Part shown: positions 24,944 to 33,560 of the stretch, piece after piece
Position numbering within the stretch: position 1 is the stretch's first letter
Layout: every line of letters starts with the position of its first letter
From: a bacterium
GTDB taxonomy: Bacteria; Cyanobacteriota; Vampirovibrionia; Gastranaerophilales; Gastranaerophilaceae
Direction: 5' to 3'
DNA length: 64,000 nt
Assembly (NCBI GenBank): GCA_017626055.1
Contig: JAGAJM010000011.1
Location: 1-64,000, forward strand
Made by a program: the position numbers and the translations under genes
Notes under the pieces: model-generated
Seen by the model: only the letters and a program-made list of their open reading frames with translations
Told to the model about the DNA's origin: nothing
Databases searched by the model: none

Positions 24944-25135
24944 AGAAAGTATAAAATCATAGGTTGATGTTTTAGGAATTCAGACATGTCGGAATTCTAT
25001 TTTTCCGTCTGTTTGCAGTATTGATTTTATGGCTACATGAGGTTAGAATTATGTAGTAATGTAAAATAATTTAGATTCACATATCAAAATATTTTCATTA
25101 CACGATTTATAAAGGAAAATTGTAGGTAGATTCTG
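24944..25135 (+). promoter_or_regulatory. Structured leader of the GGDEF/HD-GYP gene
   Basis: A TATAAT at 24932-24937 would give a leader of about 190 bases. ATAAAATCA (24951-24959) can pair with TGATTTTAT (25022-25030), closing a 62-base domain. Inside is a 22-base near-perfect palindrome (24976-24997, core GACATGTC). An alternative stem CAGAC/GTCTG (24981-24985, 25007-25011) competes with it. It does not match the c-di-GMP-I riboswitch consensus. Regulation is inferred from structure only. Confidence 0.45.
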
Positions 25136-27136
25136 TTGGAAAATTTAGGAAATAAAGAATTAAATAAAGCTAAAAAACAGCAGGGTAGAAAAAGTCTCAG
25201 TTCTAATCCAATGGCGAAAAAGCTTCCAATTGATGGTGTGAAAATGATTTCAACACCTGTTGAGTCTGCTGCAATTGAAGTTCCTGACTCGAGCAAGTTA
25301 AAAGAGACTAAAAATAAGCTTAATGATATGATTAAGCCGATTTCGTTTGAGGAAGAGTCTAATATCAACAGTCTTATCGAAACTATCAACAATTTTAACA
25401 CGACGAAAACGAAATCCAGATCATATACCAACGAATACGCTACAAATACATTCAAAGTAAATCCAAATGTGAATTATTTTGATGTCATGAAAAATCTTTG
25501 TGAGGCATTTTCTTCTCACAAAAATATGGCGGATTTAATTTCTCAGTTGAACAATTTGTTCGTCCACAAGTTAAAATGGAATTTTGTAGGTTTTGGTTTG
25601 TTGCACGAAAAATCAAAATGTATCAATTTGAAATTGTACAGTAAAACAAGTAGCACCTACACATCAAAAGTATTTTTATCTGATGAAAACAATCCGATTG
25701 TCCAAGCATTCAACAGTAAATCGGTTATAGATAAAGATAATATCAACTATTTGAACATTCCATATTTAGTGAAAACAAGTTCAGTTATTGTACCAATGAT
25801 ATCTATTAACAAATGCATTGGTGTTGTTCTTGTTGGACAAAATATTGCTAATATCAATTTAGATTTAGTATCGTTCTTTGCAAATCACTTAGGAATGTTT
25901 ATCCACAACGTTCAATTATCTGAACAGACTAATAAGTTTGCAAATACAGATACTTTAACTTCATTGTATAACCACAGAGGTTTCCAAGAAATATTGGCAA
26001 CAGAAATGGCAAAATCAAAAGATACAAGAAAGCCATTATCAGTTGTTATGTTTGACGTTAACAATATTTCTAAAATCAATAGAGAACTTGGTCACGCTAA
26101 AGGTGATGAAGTTATCAAAACTGTTGCTGAAAAGATTAAACAAAATATTCGAGCAAACGATTCTGCTGGTAGATACGGCGGGGACGAAATTGCTGTAATC
26201 ATGCCTGATACAGACACAAAAGATGCAAAATACTTGGCAGAATATATTACATACTGCTTGTCTTGTTGTTTTGTTGATGATGTTGGTCCTGTAAAAGTTT
26301 CTGTTGGTATTTCAACCTATCCAGAATGTACAATTGACCAAGAAAAATTGTTAATCTTAGCTGAACAAGCAATGTTTATTTCACAAGCTAAAGGTTACAA
26401 AGAAGGTATGTCAGCAATCGTAAGTTCTTCAGATTTCAATTTCTGGGATGATGTTGCATTAAATTCATTTGCAGAAGTATTAACAAAACGTCACTCTCAA
26501 ATTGGTATCAACTTCGAAGAAGAACTTGTACACAAATTCAACCAAGAAGAAATTGTGAACCACACTCACTTGATGGAAATGGTTACATCTTTAGCTGGTG
26601 CAATTGATGCAAAAGACCCATATACAAAAGGTCACTCAACATCAGTTTCAAGATACGCAGAAGCTCTTGCTCGTGCGGTTAACCTTCCAGAAGCAGAAGT
26701 TGAAAGAATTAAAATTGGTGCATTGCTTCACGATGTTGGTAAAATCGGTATTCCAGAAAGTGTATTGAAAAAGCCTGGAAAACTTGATGATGAAGAATGG
26801 GAAATCATGAAACAACACCCTACGATTGGTGCTGAAAAAGTATTAGCGCCAAACGAAGCGTTAAGAGATTTGATTCCTATTGTTAAATACCACCACGAAA
26901 GACTTGATGGTAAAGGTTATCCAGAACAGTTAAAAGGTAATGAAATCCCACTTGCTGCAAGAATTGTATCTGTTGCTGATGCTTATCACGCATTAGTAAG
27001 TGACAGACCTTACAGAAAAGGTATGCCAATCGAAAAAGCGTGTGCAATTCTTAAAGAAGGTGCTGGAATTCAATGGGATAGCGATTTGGTAAGACAATTT
27101 ATTTCAATCGCACCATCGTTAACAACAAATGTATAA
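25136..27136 (+). CDS. GAF-GGDEF-HD-GYP c-di-GMP enzyme
   Basis: A 666-residue signalling protein. Residues 1-100 are a low-complexity tail, about 115-260 a GAF-like sensor, 270-430 a diguanylate cyclase and 485-660 an HD-GYP phosphodiesterase. The cyclase has RYGGDEI (348-352) and an inhibitory-site RAND at 339-342, five residues ahead. The HD-GYP has LHDVGKIGIPE (531-541) and HHERLDGKGYP (586-596). Both catalytic sites look intact, so it may both make and degrade c-di-GMP. There is no membrane segment. The start is TTG; the only plausible ribosome site is weak (AGGT), and the next in-frame ATG is residue 26. Confidence 0.93.
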   Translation: MENLGNKELNKAKKQQGRKSLSSNPMAKKLPIDGVKMISTPVESAAIEVPDSSKLKETKNKLNDMIKPISFEEESNINSLIETINNFNTTKTKSRSYTNEYATNTFKVNPNVNYFDVMKNLCEAFSSHKNMADLISQLNNLFVHKLKWNFVGFGLLHEKSKCINLKLYSKTSSTYTSKVFLSDENNPIVQAFNSKSVIDKDNINYLNIPYLVKTSSVIVPMISINKCIGVVLVGQNIANINLDLVSFFANHLGMFIHNVQLSEQTNKFANTDTLTSLYNHRGFQEILATEMAKSKDTRKPLSVVMFDVNNISKINRELGHAKGDEVIKTVAEKIKQNIRANDSAGRYGGDEIAVIMPDTDTKDAKYLAEYITYCLSCCFVDDVGPVKVSVGISTYPECTIDQEKLLILAEQAMFISQAKGYKEGMSAIVSSSDFNFWDDVALNSFAEVLTKRHSQIGINFEEELVHKFNQEEIVNHTHLMEMVTSLAGAIDAKDPYTKGHSTSVSRYAEALARAVNLPEAEVERIKIGALLHDVGKIGIPESVLKKPGKLDDEEWEIMKQHPTIGAEKVLAPNEALRDLIPIVKYHHERLDGKGYPEQLKGNEIPLAARIVSVADAYHALVSDRPYRKGMPIEKACAILKEGAGIQWDSDLVRQFISIAPSLTTNV

Positions 27137-27140
27137 TTAG

Positions 27141-27226
27141 GTAGCTAGGATGTTAAGTAGCTGGGAAGTTAAGCTTAACTTATCTTTTTATTTCTCAGTT
27201 TCATGGCATCTTAGCTGCTTAGCTAC
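27141..27226. terminator. Imperfect inverted repeat between convergent genes
   Basis: GTAGCT (27141) and AGCTAC (27221-27226) with further TAGCT/AGCTA repeats and a central palindrome AGTTAAGCTTAACT. It lies between the GGDEF gene and thiE, where it can act as a two-way terminator. Confidence 0.4.
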
Positions 27227-27228
27227 TT

Positions 27229-27879
27229 TTATGGTAAGTATTTCAGAAAACTTCTTGCTGTTTGTTCTGGAATTTTTGCATACATTATTGGATCTGTTAC
27301 TGCGATTTTGTAAATTCCAGACTGAGTTAATTCAACAACATTGTTTAAAGTGATATCTCCAGTCACAAATGTTGGAATTTTTGCATTGTCTTGCGCCCAT
27401 TCTACTACTGAAAAATCAATAGCGTGTGGATTTTTATTATTTAAACTTATTGGACCAAGAGTAATATAATCAGCTCCGTCTTTAATTGCTTTTTCGACTT
27501 CATCTGGAGTGTGGGTTGTTTTCCCAACAATTGCGTTGTCACCTAAAACTTCTCTAGCATCCGAAACATTTATGTCTTCTGAGCCCAAATGAACGCCATC
27601 GGCTTGAACAATTTTTGCGATATCTGCCCTGTCATTCACTATAAATGTCGCTCCGAATTCATCACAAAGTGTTCGGATTTTATGTCCGATTTCTACAATT
27701 ACATTATCAGGGATTGATTTTTCTCTTAATTGAATAATATCAACTCCACCTTGAAGAGCCGATGCTATTGCATCTAAAAACTCGTCTTTAGATACAAATT
27801 TTTCAGAACTTGTAATTAAATATAATTTTTTCTTTTCAAGTTTTAGTAAATTGAATTGCTCTTTTAGTTTATCCCACAT
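27229..27879 (-). CDS. thiE: Thiamine-phosphate synthase
   Basis: A 216-residue TIM-barrel protein. Family motifs are GGVDIIQLREK, FIVNDRADIAKIVQADGVHLG, VGKTTHTPDEV (normally GxSTHS) and DYITLGPI near the pyrophosphate site. It joins hydroxymethylpyrimidine-PP and thiazole phosphate to thiamine phosphate. The altered G-K-T-T-H-T and the absence of other thi genes nearby leave a small chance that it is a TenI-like aromatase paralogue, but the substrate-binding loop is kept. AGGGGT precedes the ATG. Confidence 0.88.
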   Translation of the reverse strand: MWDKLKEQFNLLKLEKKKLYLITSSEKFVSKDEFLDAIASALQGGVDIIQLREKSIPDNVIVEIGHKIRTLCDEFGATFIVNDRADIAKIVQADGVHLGSEDINVSDAREVLGDNAIVGKTTHTPDEVEKAIKDGADYITLGPISLNNKNPHAIDFSVVEWAQDNAKIPTFVTGDITLNNVVELTQSGIYKIAVTDPIMYAKIPEQTARSFLKYLP

Positions 27880-27958
27880 ATAATGAACCCCTTTTGATGT
27901 AAAAATTTTACCACAAAGGTTATTTTAATGTCCAGAAACTCGAAAATCATGTCTAATC

Positions 27959-27986
27959 TTGATTTTTCTGTGTTTTTTGTTAAAAT
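27959..27986 (+). promoter_or_regulatory. Promoter of the fatty-acid synthesis cluster
   Basis: TTGATT (27959-27964), a 16-bp spacer and TAAAAT (27981-27986) with an extended TG lie just before AAAGGAG and the ATG at 28014. Confidence 0.6.
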
Positions 27987-28013
27987 ATTCTTATCTGAAA
28001 AAAGGAGAATTCT

Positions 28014-28277
28014 ATGGCACAGCAATTTAACCCACAAGGTATGAATGCTCAAAATATCAAATTACGCTACGCAGTATTGGTATTTATCAAAGGTTCAACA
28101 GCACCATTGGTGTTATATGTTCAAGATTATCAAGAACTTTATGATGAACTTGCAGAAAGAATGATTCAACCAAACCCTGTTTTAATCAGAAAAGAAACAG
28201 AAGGACCTTTGAAAGAAGTATGCTTTGTGTCTAACCAAATTGCCGCTCTAGCAATTCAAGAAGAACAGTATATGTAA
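28014..28277 (+). CDS. Conserved small protein at head of rpmF-fab cluster
   Basis: An 87-residue cytosolic protein without known motifs. A beta-strand-rich centre (LRYAVLVFIKGSTAPLVLYVQD) is followed by a helix and two more strands, suggesting a compact alpha/beta fold. AAAGGAG supports the start. It is separated by 8 bases from yceD, so it belongs to the rpmF-plsX-fab operon. Its role there is unknown. Confidence 0.7.
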   Translation: MAQQFNPQGMNAQNIKLRYAVLVFIKGSTAPLVLYVQDYQELYDELAERMIQPNPVLIRKETEGPLKEVCFVSNQIAALAIQEEQYM

Positions 28278-28285
28278 TCAAAGCT

Positions 28286-28786
28286 ATGGAAAAAATATTA
28301 TCTTTAGAAGATTTAGAAAATGCCGAAAATAAAACGCTATATTGTACATTCGATGAAAAAATCGAAGGTATAGATTGTGTTACCCCTATTCATGCTGAAT
28401 TGACTGCAAAATCTTTGGGTGATTTTGTAGAAATTTCTGGAAATGTTACAGGAGTTGTAAATCTAGAATGTGATTTGTGTTTGGAAAAATTTGAACATGA
28501 ATTGGATTTTGAAATTGATGAACTTTTTTCAAAAGGCTCTCTATTAGGGGAATACGAGGAATCTGGGCAAGAATTTGAAATCAAAGATGGACAATTTGTA
28601 ACTGATTTAAACGGCGAAAAAGAAATTGATATTTATGACTTATTGTATCAATCTGTAATATTAAATCTTCCAAATAAAAAAGTTTGTGGTATTAATTGTA
28701 AAGGGAGAGAATTTCTTACCGAAGAAGAAATTATCGACCCAAGACTGGAAGTCTTTAACAACATCCAAATTAACCCAAAAAAATAA
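28286..28786 (+). CDS. yceD: DUF177/YceD-family protein
   Basis: A 166-residue protein with the DUF177 hallmark LECDLCLEKFEHELDFEIDELF (paired cysteines followed by an acidic strand), a CGINCKG motif, and a C-terminal DPRLEVF. The family is nearly always just upstream of rpmF, as here. In plants and bacteria it has been linked to 23S rRNA or ribosome assembly. No strong Shine-Dalgarno sequence is present; translation may be coupled to the upstream gene. Confidence 0.88.
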   Translation: MEKILSLEDLENAENKTLYCTFDEKIEGIDCVTPIHAELTAKSLGDFVEISGNVTGVVNLECDLCLEKFEHELDFEIDELFSKGSLLGEYEESGQEFEIKDGQFVTDLNGEKEIDIYDLLYQSVILNLPNKKVCGINCKGREFLTEEEIIDPRLEVFNNIQINPKK

Positions 28787-28818
28787 TAGTAAGTACAAGA
28801 AAATAAAGGAAAAAGAAA

Positions 28819-29154
28819 ATGGCAGTACCTAAGAAAAGAACTGGACATTCAGCTCAAGGTAAAAGAAGAGCTAACTGGAAAGCTACAAAGCCAGAAACAA
28901 CTAAATGTCCTACATGTGGAGAAACAGTTTTAACTCATACAGTATGTACAGCGTGTGGCACTTACAAAGGTCAACCTGTAAGATTAGCTGATAAAGCAGC
29001 TGCAGCAGCAGTAGAACCAGCTAAAAAAGCTACTAAAAAATCAACAAAAAAAGCAGCTCTAAAAGCTGAAGAAACAAAAGTTGAAGAAGTTAAAGAAGAA
29101 GTAGTTGAAGAAGTTAAAGCTGAAGAAGCTACTGAAGAAAAAACAGAAGAATAA
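28819..29154 (+). CDS. rpmF: Ribosomal protein bL32 with long acidic/basic tail
   Basis: A 111-residue protein whose first 57 residues are standard bL32: MAVPKKRTGHSAQGKRRANW, then the zinc-ribbon cysteines in CPTCGETV and CTACG. From about residue 58 it has a low-complexity extension, first Ala/Lys-rich (KKATKKSTKKAA), then Glu/Val/Lys-rich to the end (EEVKEEVVEEVKAEE). Typical bL32 is about 57-60 residues, so the tail doubles it. The reading frame is continuous and followed by plsX. AAGGA precedes the ATG. Confidence 0.93.
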   Translation: MAVPKKRTGHSAQGKRRANWKATKPETTKCPTCGETVLTHTVCTACGTYKGQPVRLADKAAAAAVEPAKKATKKSTKKAALKAEETKVEEVKEEVVEEVKAEEATEEKTEE

Positions 29155-29226
29155 TTATTTTTTATCAGGAGCGACAATTTTAATTGCCGCTTCTGATTTA
29201 TAACCAAACTTTGGAGAGAGAAAATT

Positions 29227-30291
29227 ATGTCAAGAATAGCAATAGACGCAATGGGTGGGGATTATGCTCCAAGAGCAATCGTAGAAGGTTCTTTATGGGC
29301 TGCACAAGAATATGGTGTAGGTCTAGAACTTGTTGGTAAAGAAGCTGAAATTCAAGCCGAAATTGATAGAATTAAGGCTAAAGGTTATATCCTTTCTGAT
29401 TGTGGTACAAAGGGACATAAGAGAAGAATTGCAATCGATGTTGATAAAATTGATTATGTAATCACTCATGCTACCGAAGTTATTGGTATGGGTGAAGCGG
29501 TTGGTCAGTCAATCCGTAAGAAAAAAGATTCATCAATCGTTGCGTCAGTTAGAGCAGTTGCAGAAGGTAGATGTGAAGCTGTTGTTTCTGCAGGCTCAAC
29601 AGGGGCTGCAATGGCTGCAAGTTTATTTGGTTTAGGTCGTATTTCTGGCGTTTTAAGACCAGCTATTTCAGTTACTCTACCTACAATGAACAAACCAGTT
29701 GTTTTAATTGATGGTGGTGCAAATGCTGATTGTACCGCTGAGATGTTGGCTCAGTTTGCTCAAATGGGTAATGTGTATGCTAAATATATTTTAGATATTG
29801 AAAAACCAAAAGTTGGTATTTTGAGTATCGGTGAAGAAGAAGGTAAAGGTAACGCTTTAGTTAAAGATACTTATCCTTTATTAAAAGAATTACATGATCA
29901 AGGAAGAATTGATTTTGTTGGTAATATTGAAGGTAAAGAATTATTTGTAAACAAAGCTGATGTTGTGGTTACAGATGGTTTTGCGGGTAATGTTGCATTG
30001 AAAGTTACTGAAGGTACTGCATCAATGCTATTAAAAATGATTGCTCGTGAATTTAAGTCAAATATTTTGGGTTGCATTATTGGTTTATTGGCTAAACCAT
30101 TCTTGAGAAATATGTATAAACGTATCAATTGGGAAGGTTTTGGCGGCATGTTGTTGTTAGGCGTTAAAGGGATTTCTGTTATCGCTCACGGACGTAGCTC
30201 ATCATTTGCTATGAAAAACGCAGTAAGGGTTGCGGCTACAACCTTGAACAATGACATTAACAAAAAGATTGCTGAAAATATTAACAGATAG
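29227..30291 (+). CDS. plsX: Phosphate acyltransferase PlsX
   Basis: A 354-residue protein that converts acyl-ACP to acyl-phosphate for PlsY in phospholipid synthesis. Motifs are RIAIDAMGGDYAPRAIVEG at the N-terminus, VSAGSTGAAMAASLF, VLIDGGANADC, and VVTDGFAGNVALKVTEG. It lies in the rpmF-plsX-fabH order common to many bacteria. GGAGAGAG precedes the ATG. Peripheral inner-membrane association is expected from the family. Confidence 0.95.
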   Translation: MSRIAIDAMGGDYAPRAIVEGSLWAAQEYGVGLELVGKEAEIQAEIDRIKAKGYILSDCGTKGHKRRIAIDVDKIDYVITHATEVIGMGEAVGQSIRKKKDSSIVASVRAVAEGRCEAVVSAGSTGAAMAASLFGLGRISGVLRPAISVTLPTMNKPVVLIDGGANADCTAEMLAQFAQMGNVYAKYILDIEKPKVGILSIGEEEGKGNALVKDTYPLLKELHDQGRIDFVGNIEGKELFVNKADVVVTDGFAGNVALKVTEGTASMLLKMIAREFKSNILGCIIGLLAKPFLRNMYKRINWEGFGGMLLLGVKGISVIAHGRSSSFAMKNAVRVAATTLNNDINKKIAENINR

Positions 30292-30300
30292 GGTAAAAAT

Positions 30301-31311
30301 ATGATTAAAAATATGAAACCACTTAGAATTGCAGGTATAGGATATGCTGTTCCAGATACCGTAATTACTAATGAAGATTTGACAAAGTTGTATGATACTT
30401 CTGATGAGTGGATTTATACAAGAACAGGAATCAAGGAAAGACGTGTGGTTTCTGGTAATGAAAATGCTGTGGATTTAGGTGAAAAAGCAGCTAGAAATGC
30501 GATTGCAAAATCAGGTATTAAAATTGAAGATATTGATTGTGTTATTGCTGCAGCTTCTGCTCCACCTCAGTTATACCCTGCATTATCTTGTAATATTCAA
30601 ACAAGACTTGGAATTCCAAACTATGTTCCATCTTTTGATATGACTGCTGCTTGTTCTGGTTTAATTTATTCATTACAAGTTGCAAGAGGTTTGATTGGTT
30701 CAGGTCTTTATAAAAATATTTTATTAGTCGCTTCTGATAACAATTCACGTTTAGTTGACTGGGAAGATAGAGGTTCTTCTATTCTTTTTGGTGATGGTGC
30801 TGGGGCTATGGTTGTTACTGAAGCTGAAGACGGCATAGATGATGTATTATCTTTAGATATTAGAGCTGATGGTTCTATCGGTCAGTATATTTATATGAAT
30901 ATCCCTGGCAAAAATTGTCCATTAGTTGAGCCTTGTGATGAAACAGATGCAAAAATTCATATGTCTGGTCGTGATGTTTACAAATTCGTTGTTACAACAC
31001 TTCCAAATTATATTGACAAATGTATTGAAGATGCAGGCATGAAAGCTGAGGATATTGATTATTTAATTCCTCACCAAGCTAACCAAAGAATTATTGAAGC
31101 TATGCAACAAAGATTAGATTACCCAGATGAAAAAGTTATTTCAAATATCAAATATTATGGAAATACTTCTGCCGCATCCATCCCAATTGCACTTGTAGAA
31201 GGTGTTGAACAAGGTAAAGTGAAATTAGGTTCAACAGCAATTCTTTGTGGGTTTGGTGCTGGTATGACTTGGGGTGCCGCGGTACTTAGACTTCGTGAAG
31301 GTATTTGCTAG
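30301..31311 (+). CDS. fabH: Beta-ketoacyl-ACP synthase III
   Basis: A 336-residue condensing enzyme that starts fatty-acid synthesis from acetyl-CoA (or another acyl-CoA) and malonyl-ACP. The catalytic Cys is in DMTAACSGL, His in PHQANQRI and Asn in YGNTSAASIP. It is 9 bases after plsX. Two ATGs (30301 and 30313) are possible; the first is used here, though the ribosome site AGGG is weak for both. Confidence 0.95.
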   Translation: MIKNMKPLRIAGIGYAVPDTVITNEDLTKLYDTSDEWIYTRTGIKERRVVSGNENAVDLGEKAARNAIAKSGIKIEDIDCVIAAASAPPQLYPALSCNIQTRLGIPNYVPSFDMTAACSGLIYSLQVARGLIGSGLYKNILLVASDNNSRLVDWEDRGSSILFGDGAGAMVVTEAEDGIDDVLSLDIRADGSIGQYIYMNIPGKNCPLVEPCDETDAKIHMSGRDVYKFVVTTLPNYIDKCIEDAGMKAEDIDYLIPHQANQRIIEAMQQRLDYPDEKVISNIKYYGNTSAASIPIALVEGVEQGKVKLGSTAILCGFGAGMTWGAAVLRLREGIC

Positions 31312-31368
31312 TACTCGCCGCCCATAATAAGGATTTAAACATTAAAATCGATATAGGGAGATATATTT

Positions 31369-32316
31369 ATGGTTAAAAAAATAGCATTTGTTTTTCCAGG
31401 ACAAGGTTCTCAATCTGTTGGAATGGGAAAAGATTTATATGAAAATTTTGAAGCAGCAAAAAATGTTTTTGATACTGCAGATAAAGTTTTAGGCAAAAGT
31501 ATTACAACAATTTGTTTTGAAGGTCCAGAAGATGATTTGAAATTGACAGTAAATACTCAACCTTCAATTGTAACTATGTCAATTGCAGCTTTAGAATCAT
31601 TCAAATCTGAATTAGATGTTGAAGTTTCAGCTACTGCAGGTCATAGCTTGGGTGAATATTGTGCGATGTATGCTTCTGGTGTTATGGATTTAGAAACCAC
31701 ATTAAAAGCTATTCAAAAAAGAGCAGATTTGATGGGTGCTACAAAAGGTGGTGCTATGGCTGCAATTTTAAACGCTCCAGAAGGTAGTTTAGAAAAAGCT
31801 TTAGAAGAAGCATCAAGTGTTGGTTATGTTGATGTTGCAAACTACAACTCACCAGCTCAAGTTGTAATCACAGGGGATGAAGTGGCAGTTGCAAAAGCTG
31901 GCGAATTATTATCAGCAGCTGGTGCAAGACGTGTTGTTCCTCTTGCCGTTTCTGGTGCTTTCCACTCTAAATTTATGGAAAATGCGGGTAAGGAATTTGC
32001 AGGATTTGTTTCTGAATTAGACCTAAATGATGCTTCAATTCCTGTATTTACAAACGTAGATGCGCAAGCAACAGTTTTAGGGGCAGAATTTAAAAATAAA
32101 ATGCCAAAACAAATTTATTCTTCAGTTCAATGGACTCAATCAGTTCAAAAAATGGTTGCTGAAGGAATTGATACATTTGTAGAAATTGGACCAGGTAAGG
32201 TTCTTGCTGGTTTAGTTAAAAAGATTGATGCTAGTGTAAATGTTTATAATGTTTATGATAAAGCCTCACTTGAGGCAACAGTTACTTCTTTAAAAGAAGA
32301 AATGGCTGCTGTATAG
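31369..32316 (+). CDS. fabD: Malonyl-CoA:ACP transacylase
   Basis: A 315-residue acyltransferase that loads malonyl onto ACP. FVFPGQGSQSVGMGKDL opens the protein, the nucleophile elbow is AGHSLGEYCA (Ser), and the catalytic His is in SGAFHSKFM. Cytosolic, with AGGGAG before the ATG. Confidence 0.95.
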   Translation: MVKKIAFVFPGQGSQSVGMGKDLYENFEAAKNVFDTADKVLGKSITTICFEGPEDDLKLTVNTQPSIVTMSIAALESFKSELDVEVSATAGHSLGEYCAMYASGVMDLETTLKAIQKRADLMGATKGGAMAAILNAPEGSLEKALEEASSVGYVDVANYNSPAQVVITGDEVAVAKAGELLSAAGARRVVPLAVSGAFHSKFMENAGKEFAGFVSELDLNDASIPVFTNVDAQATVLGAEFKNKMPKQIYSSVQWTQSVQKMVAEGIDTFVEIGPGKVLAGLVKKIDASVNVYNVYDKASLEATVTSLKEEMAAV

Positions 32317-32349
32317 AAATTTAATTTAACTTATATAAGGAGAAAAATT

Positions 32350-33081
32350 ATGACAGACAAAAAAGTTGCATTAGTAACAGGCGGTTCTCGTGGTATTGGT
32401 AAAGCGTGTGCTTTAGAACTTGCTGCTGCAGGTTGCGACGTTGTTATCAACTATGCGGGTAATGTTGAGGCTGCTAACAAAACAGTTGAAGAATTAAAAG
32501 TATTAGGTGCTAACGCTGAAGCTGTTAAATTTGACGTTTCAAACCAAGTTGAAGTTGATGAAGCTATCGCAGGTATCATTGAAAAATATGGTAGAATCGA
32601 TGTTTTAGTTAACAATGCTGGTATTACAAGAGATGATTTATTTATTAGAATGGGTGAAGATAAATGGAACGCAGTTATCAATACTAATTTGAACAGTGCA
32701 TTCTATGTTTCTAAACCTGTTGTTAAATTAATGATGAAACAAAGATCAGGTGCTATTGTAAACACAACATCAGTTGTTGGTTTGTATGGCAACCCAGGTC
32801 AAGCTAACTATTCAGCAGCAAAAGCTGGTTTGGTTGGTTTTACAAAATCATTGGCAAAAGAACTTGGCTCTCGTGGTATCAGAGTTAACGCAGTTGCTCC
32901 TGGTTTTATTGCAACTGATATGACTAAAGACCTTGGTAATACTGATGAATATATGAAAATGATTCCATTGAAAAGAATGGGTGAAGCAGTTGATATTGCA
33001 AAAGCAGTTAAATTCTTGGCGTTGGATGCCGAATATGTTACAGGACAAGTGTTACAAGTTGATGGTGGCTTAATTATTTAA
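32350..33081 (+). CDS. fabG: 3-oxoacyl-ACP reductase
   Basis: A 243-residue short-chain dehydrogenase. The NADPH site is TGGSRGIGKA, with NNAGITRD in the centre. The catalytic Ser is in NTTSVVG and Tyr/Lys in YSAAKAG. The C-terminal VTGQVLQVDGGLII is typical of FabG. It reduces 3-oxoacyl-ACP in the elongation cycle. AAGGAG lies upstream. Confidence 0.95.
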   Translation: MTDKKVALVTGGSRGIGKACALELAAAGCDVVINYAGNVEAANKTVEELKVLGANAEAVKFDVSNQVEVDEAIAGIIEKYGRIDVLVNNAGITRDDLFIRMGEDKWNAVINTNLNSAFYVSKPVVKLMMKQRSGAIVNTTSVVGLYGNPGQANYSAAKAGLVGFTKSLAKELGSRGIRVNAVAPGFIATDMTKDLGNTDEYMKMIPLKRMGEAVDIAKAVKFLALDAEYVTGQVLQVDGGLII

Positions 33082-33122
33082 GTTAAGAATATTAACAAAA
33101 ACCTTGAGAAATTGTAAAATTC

Positions 33123-33151
33123 TTGCAAAAAAATATTGAACAAGGTATAAT
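33123..33151 (+). promoter_or_regulatory. Internal promoter for acpP
   Basis: TTGCAA (33123-33128), a 17-bp spacer and TATAAT (33146-33151). It gives acpP its own transcript, in keeping with the high ACP demand. Confidence 0.75.
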
Positions 33152-33200
33152 GTAACAAGAAAAGTATTAGTAATACAAATTATAAAAGAGGAAAAAGAAG

Positions 33201-33437
33201 ATGAGTACATTAGAAACAGTAAAAAAAGTTGTAGTAGATCAATTGAGCGTTGATGAAAAATTAGTTACACCTGAAGCTCGTTTCACAGATGATTTAGGTG
33301 CTGATTCATTAGACACAGTTGAATTAGTTATGGCTTTAGAAGAAGAATTCAAATGCGAAATCCCAGATGAAGACGCAGAAAAAATTCAAACAGTTCAAGA
33401 TGCTGTAAGCTATATTGATAGCAAATTAGGTAAGTAA
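33201..33437 (+). CDS. acpP: Acyl carrier protein
   Basis: A 78-residue acidic helical protein. The phosphopantetheine serine is in [19 protein letters not shown]. It carries acyl intermediates for the Fab enzymes, PlsX and lipid A synthesis. Its own promoter precedes it and a terminator-like hairpin follows before fabF. Confidence 0.97.
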   Translation: MSTLETVKKVVVDQLSVDEKLVTPEARFTDDLGADSLDTVELVMALEEEFKCEIPDEDAEKIQTVQDAVSYIDSKLGK

Positions 33438-33492
33438 TTACCTCACTAATTGAATTTTTTAATTTTGAATTATTCAAACTGGTTATTATATT

Positions 33493-33532
33493 TGCGAGAG
33501 TGAGGTTATAATACTTCTCTCTCGCATTTTTT
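33493..33532 (+). terminator. Terminator/attenuator between acpP and fabF
   Basis: The 8-bp stem TGCGAGAG/CTCTCGCA (33493-33500, 33519-33526) is followed by T6. It would let acpP be expressed above fabF. Confidence 0.75.
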
Positions 33533-33560
33533 GATTATTAGGGAAAAAAGGGATAATACA

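Noticed and set aside
24944-25135. c-di-GMP-I (GEMM) or c-di-GMP-II riboswitch
   Set aside because: The conserved GEMM core and tetraloop-receptor sequences are not present; only generic stems are seen.
25084-25455. 123-codon minus-strand frame over the start of the GGDEF gene
   Set aside because: Leu/Ser/Phe-rich antisense shadow; no ribosome site; it conflicts with the strongly supported plus-strand gene.
33531-33560. N-terminal extension of FabF from a TTG codon
   Set aside because: It begins inside the terminator tail and has no ribosome site, while ATG 33561 has one and matches the family start.
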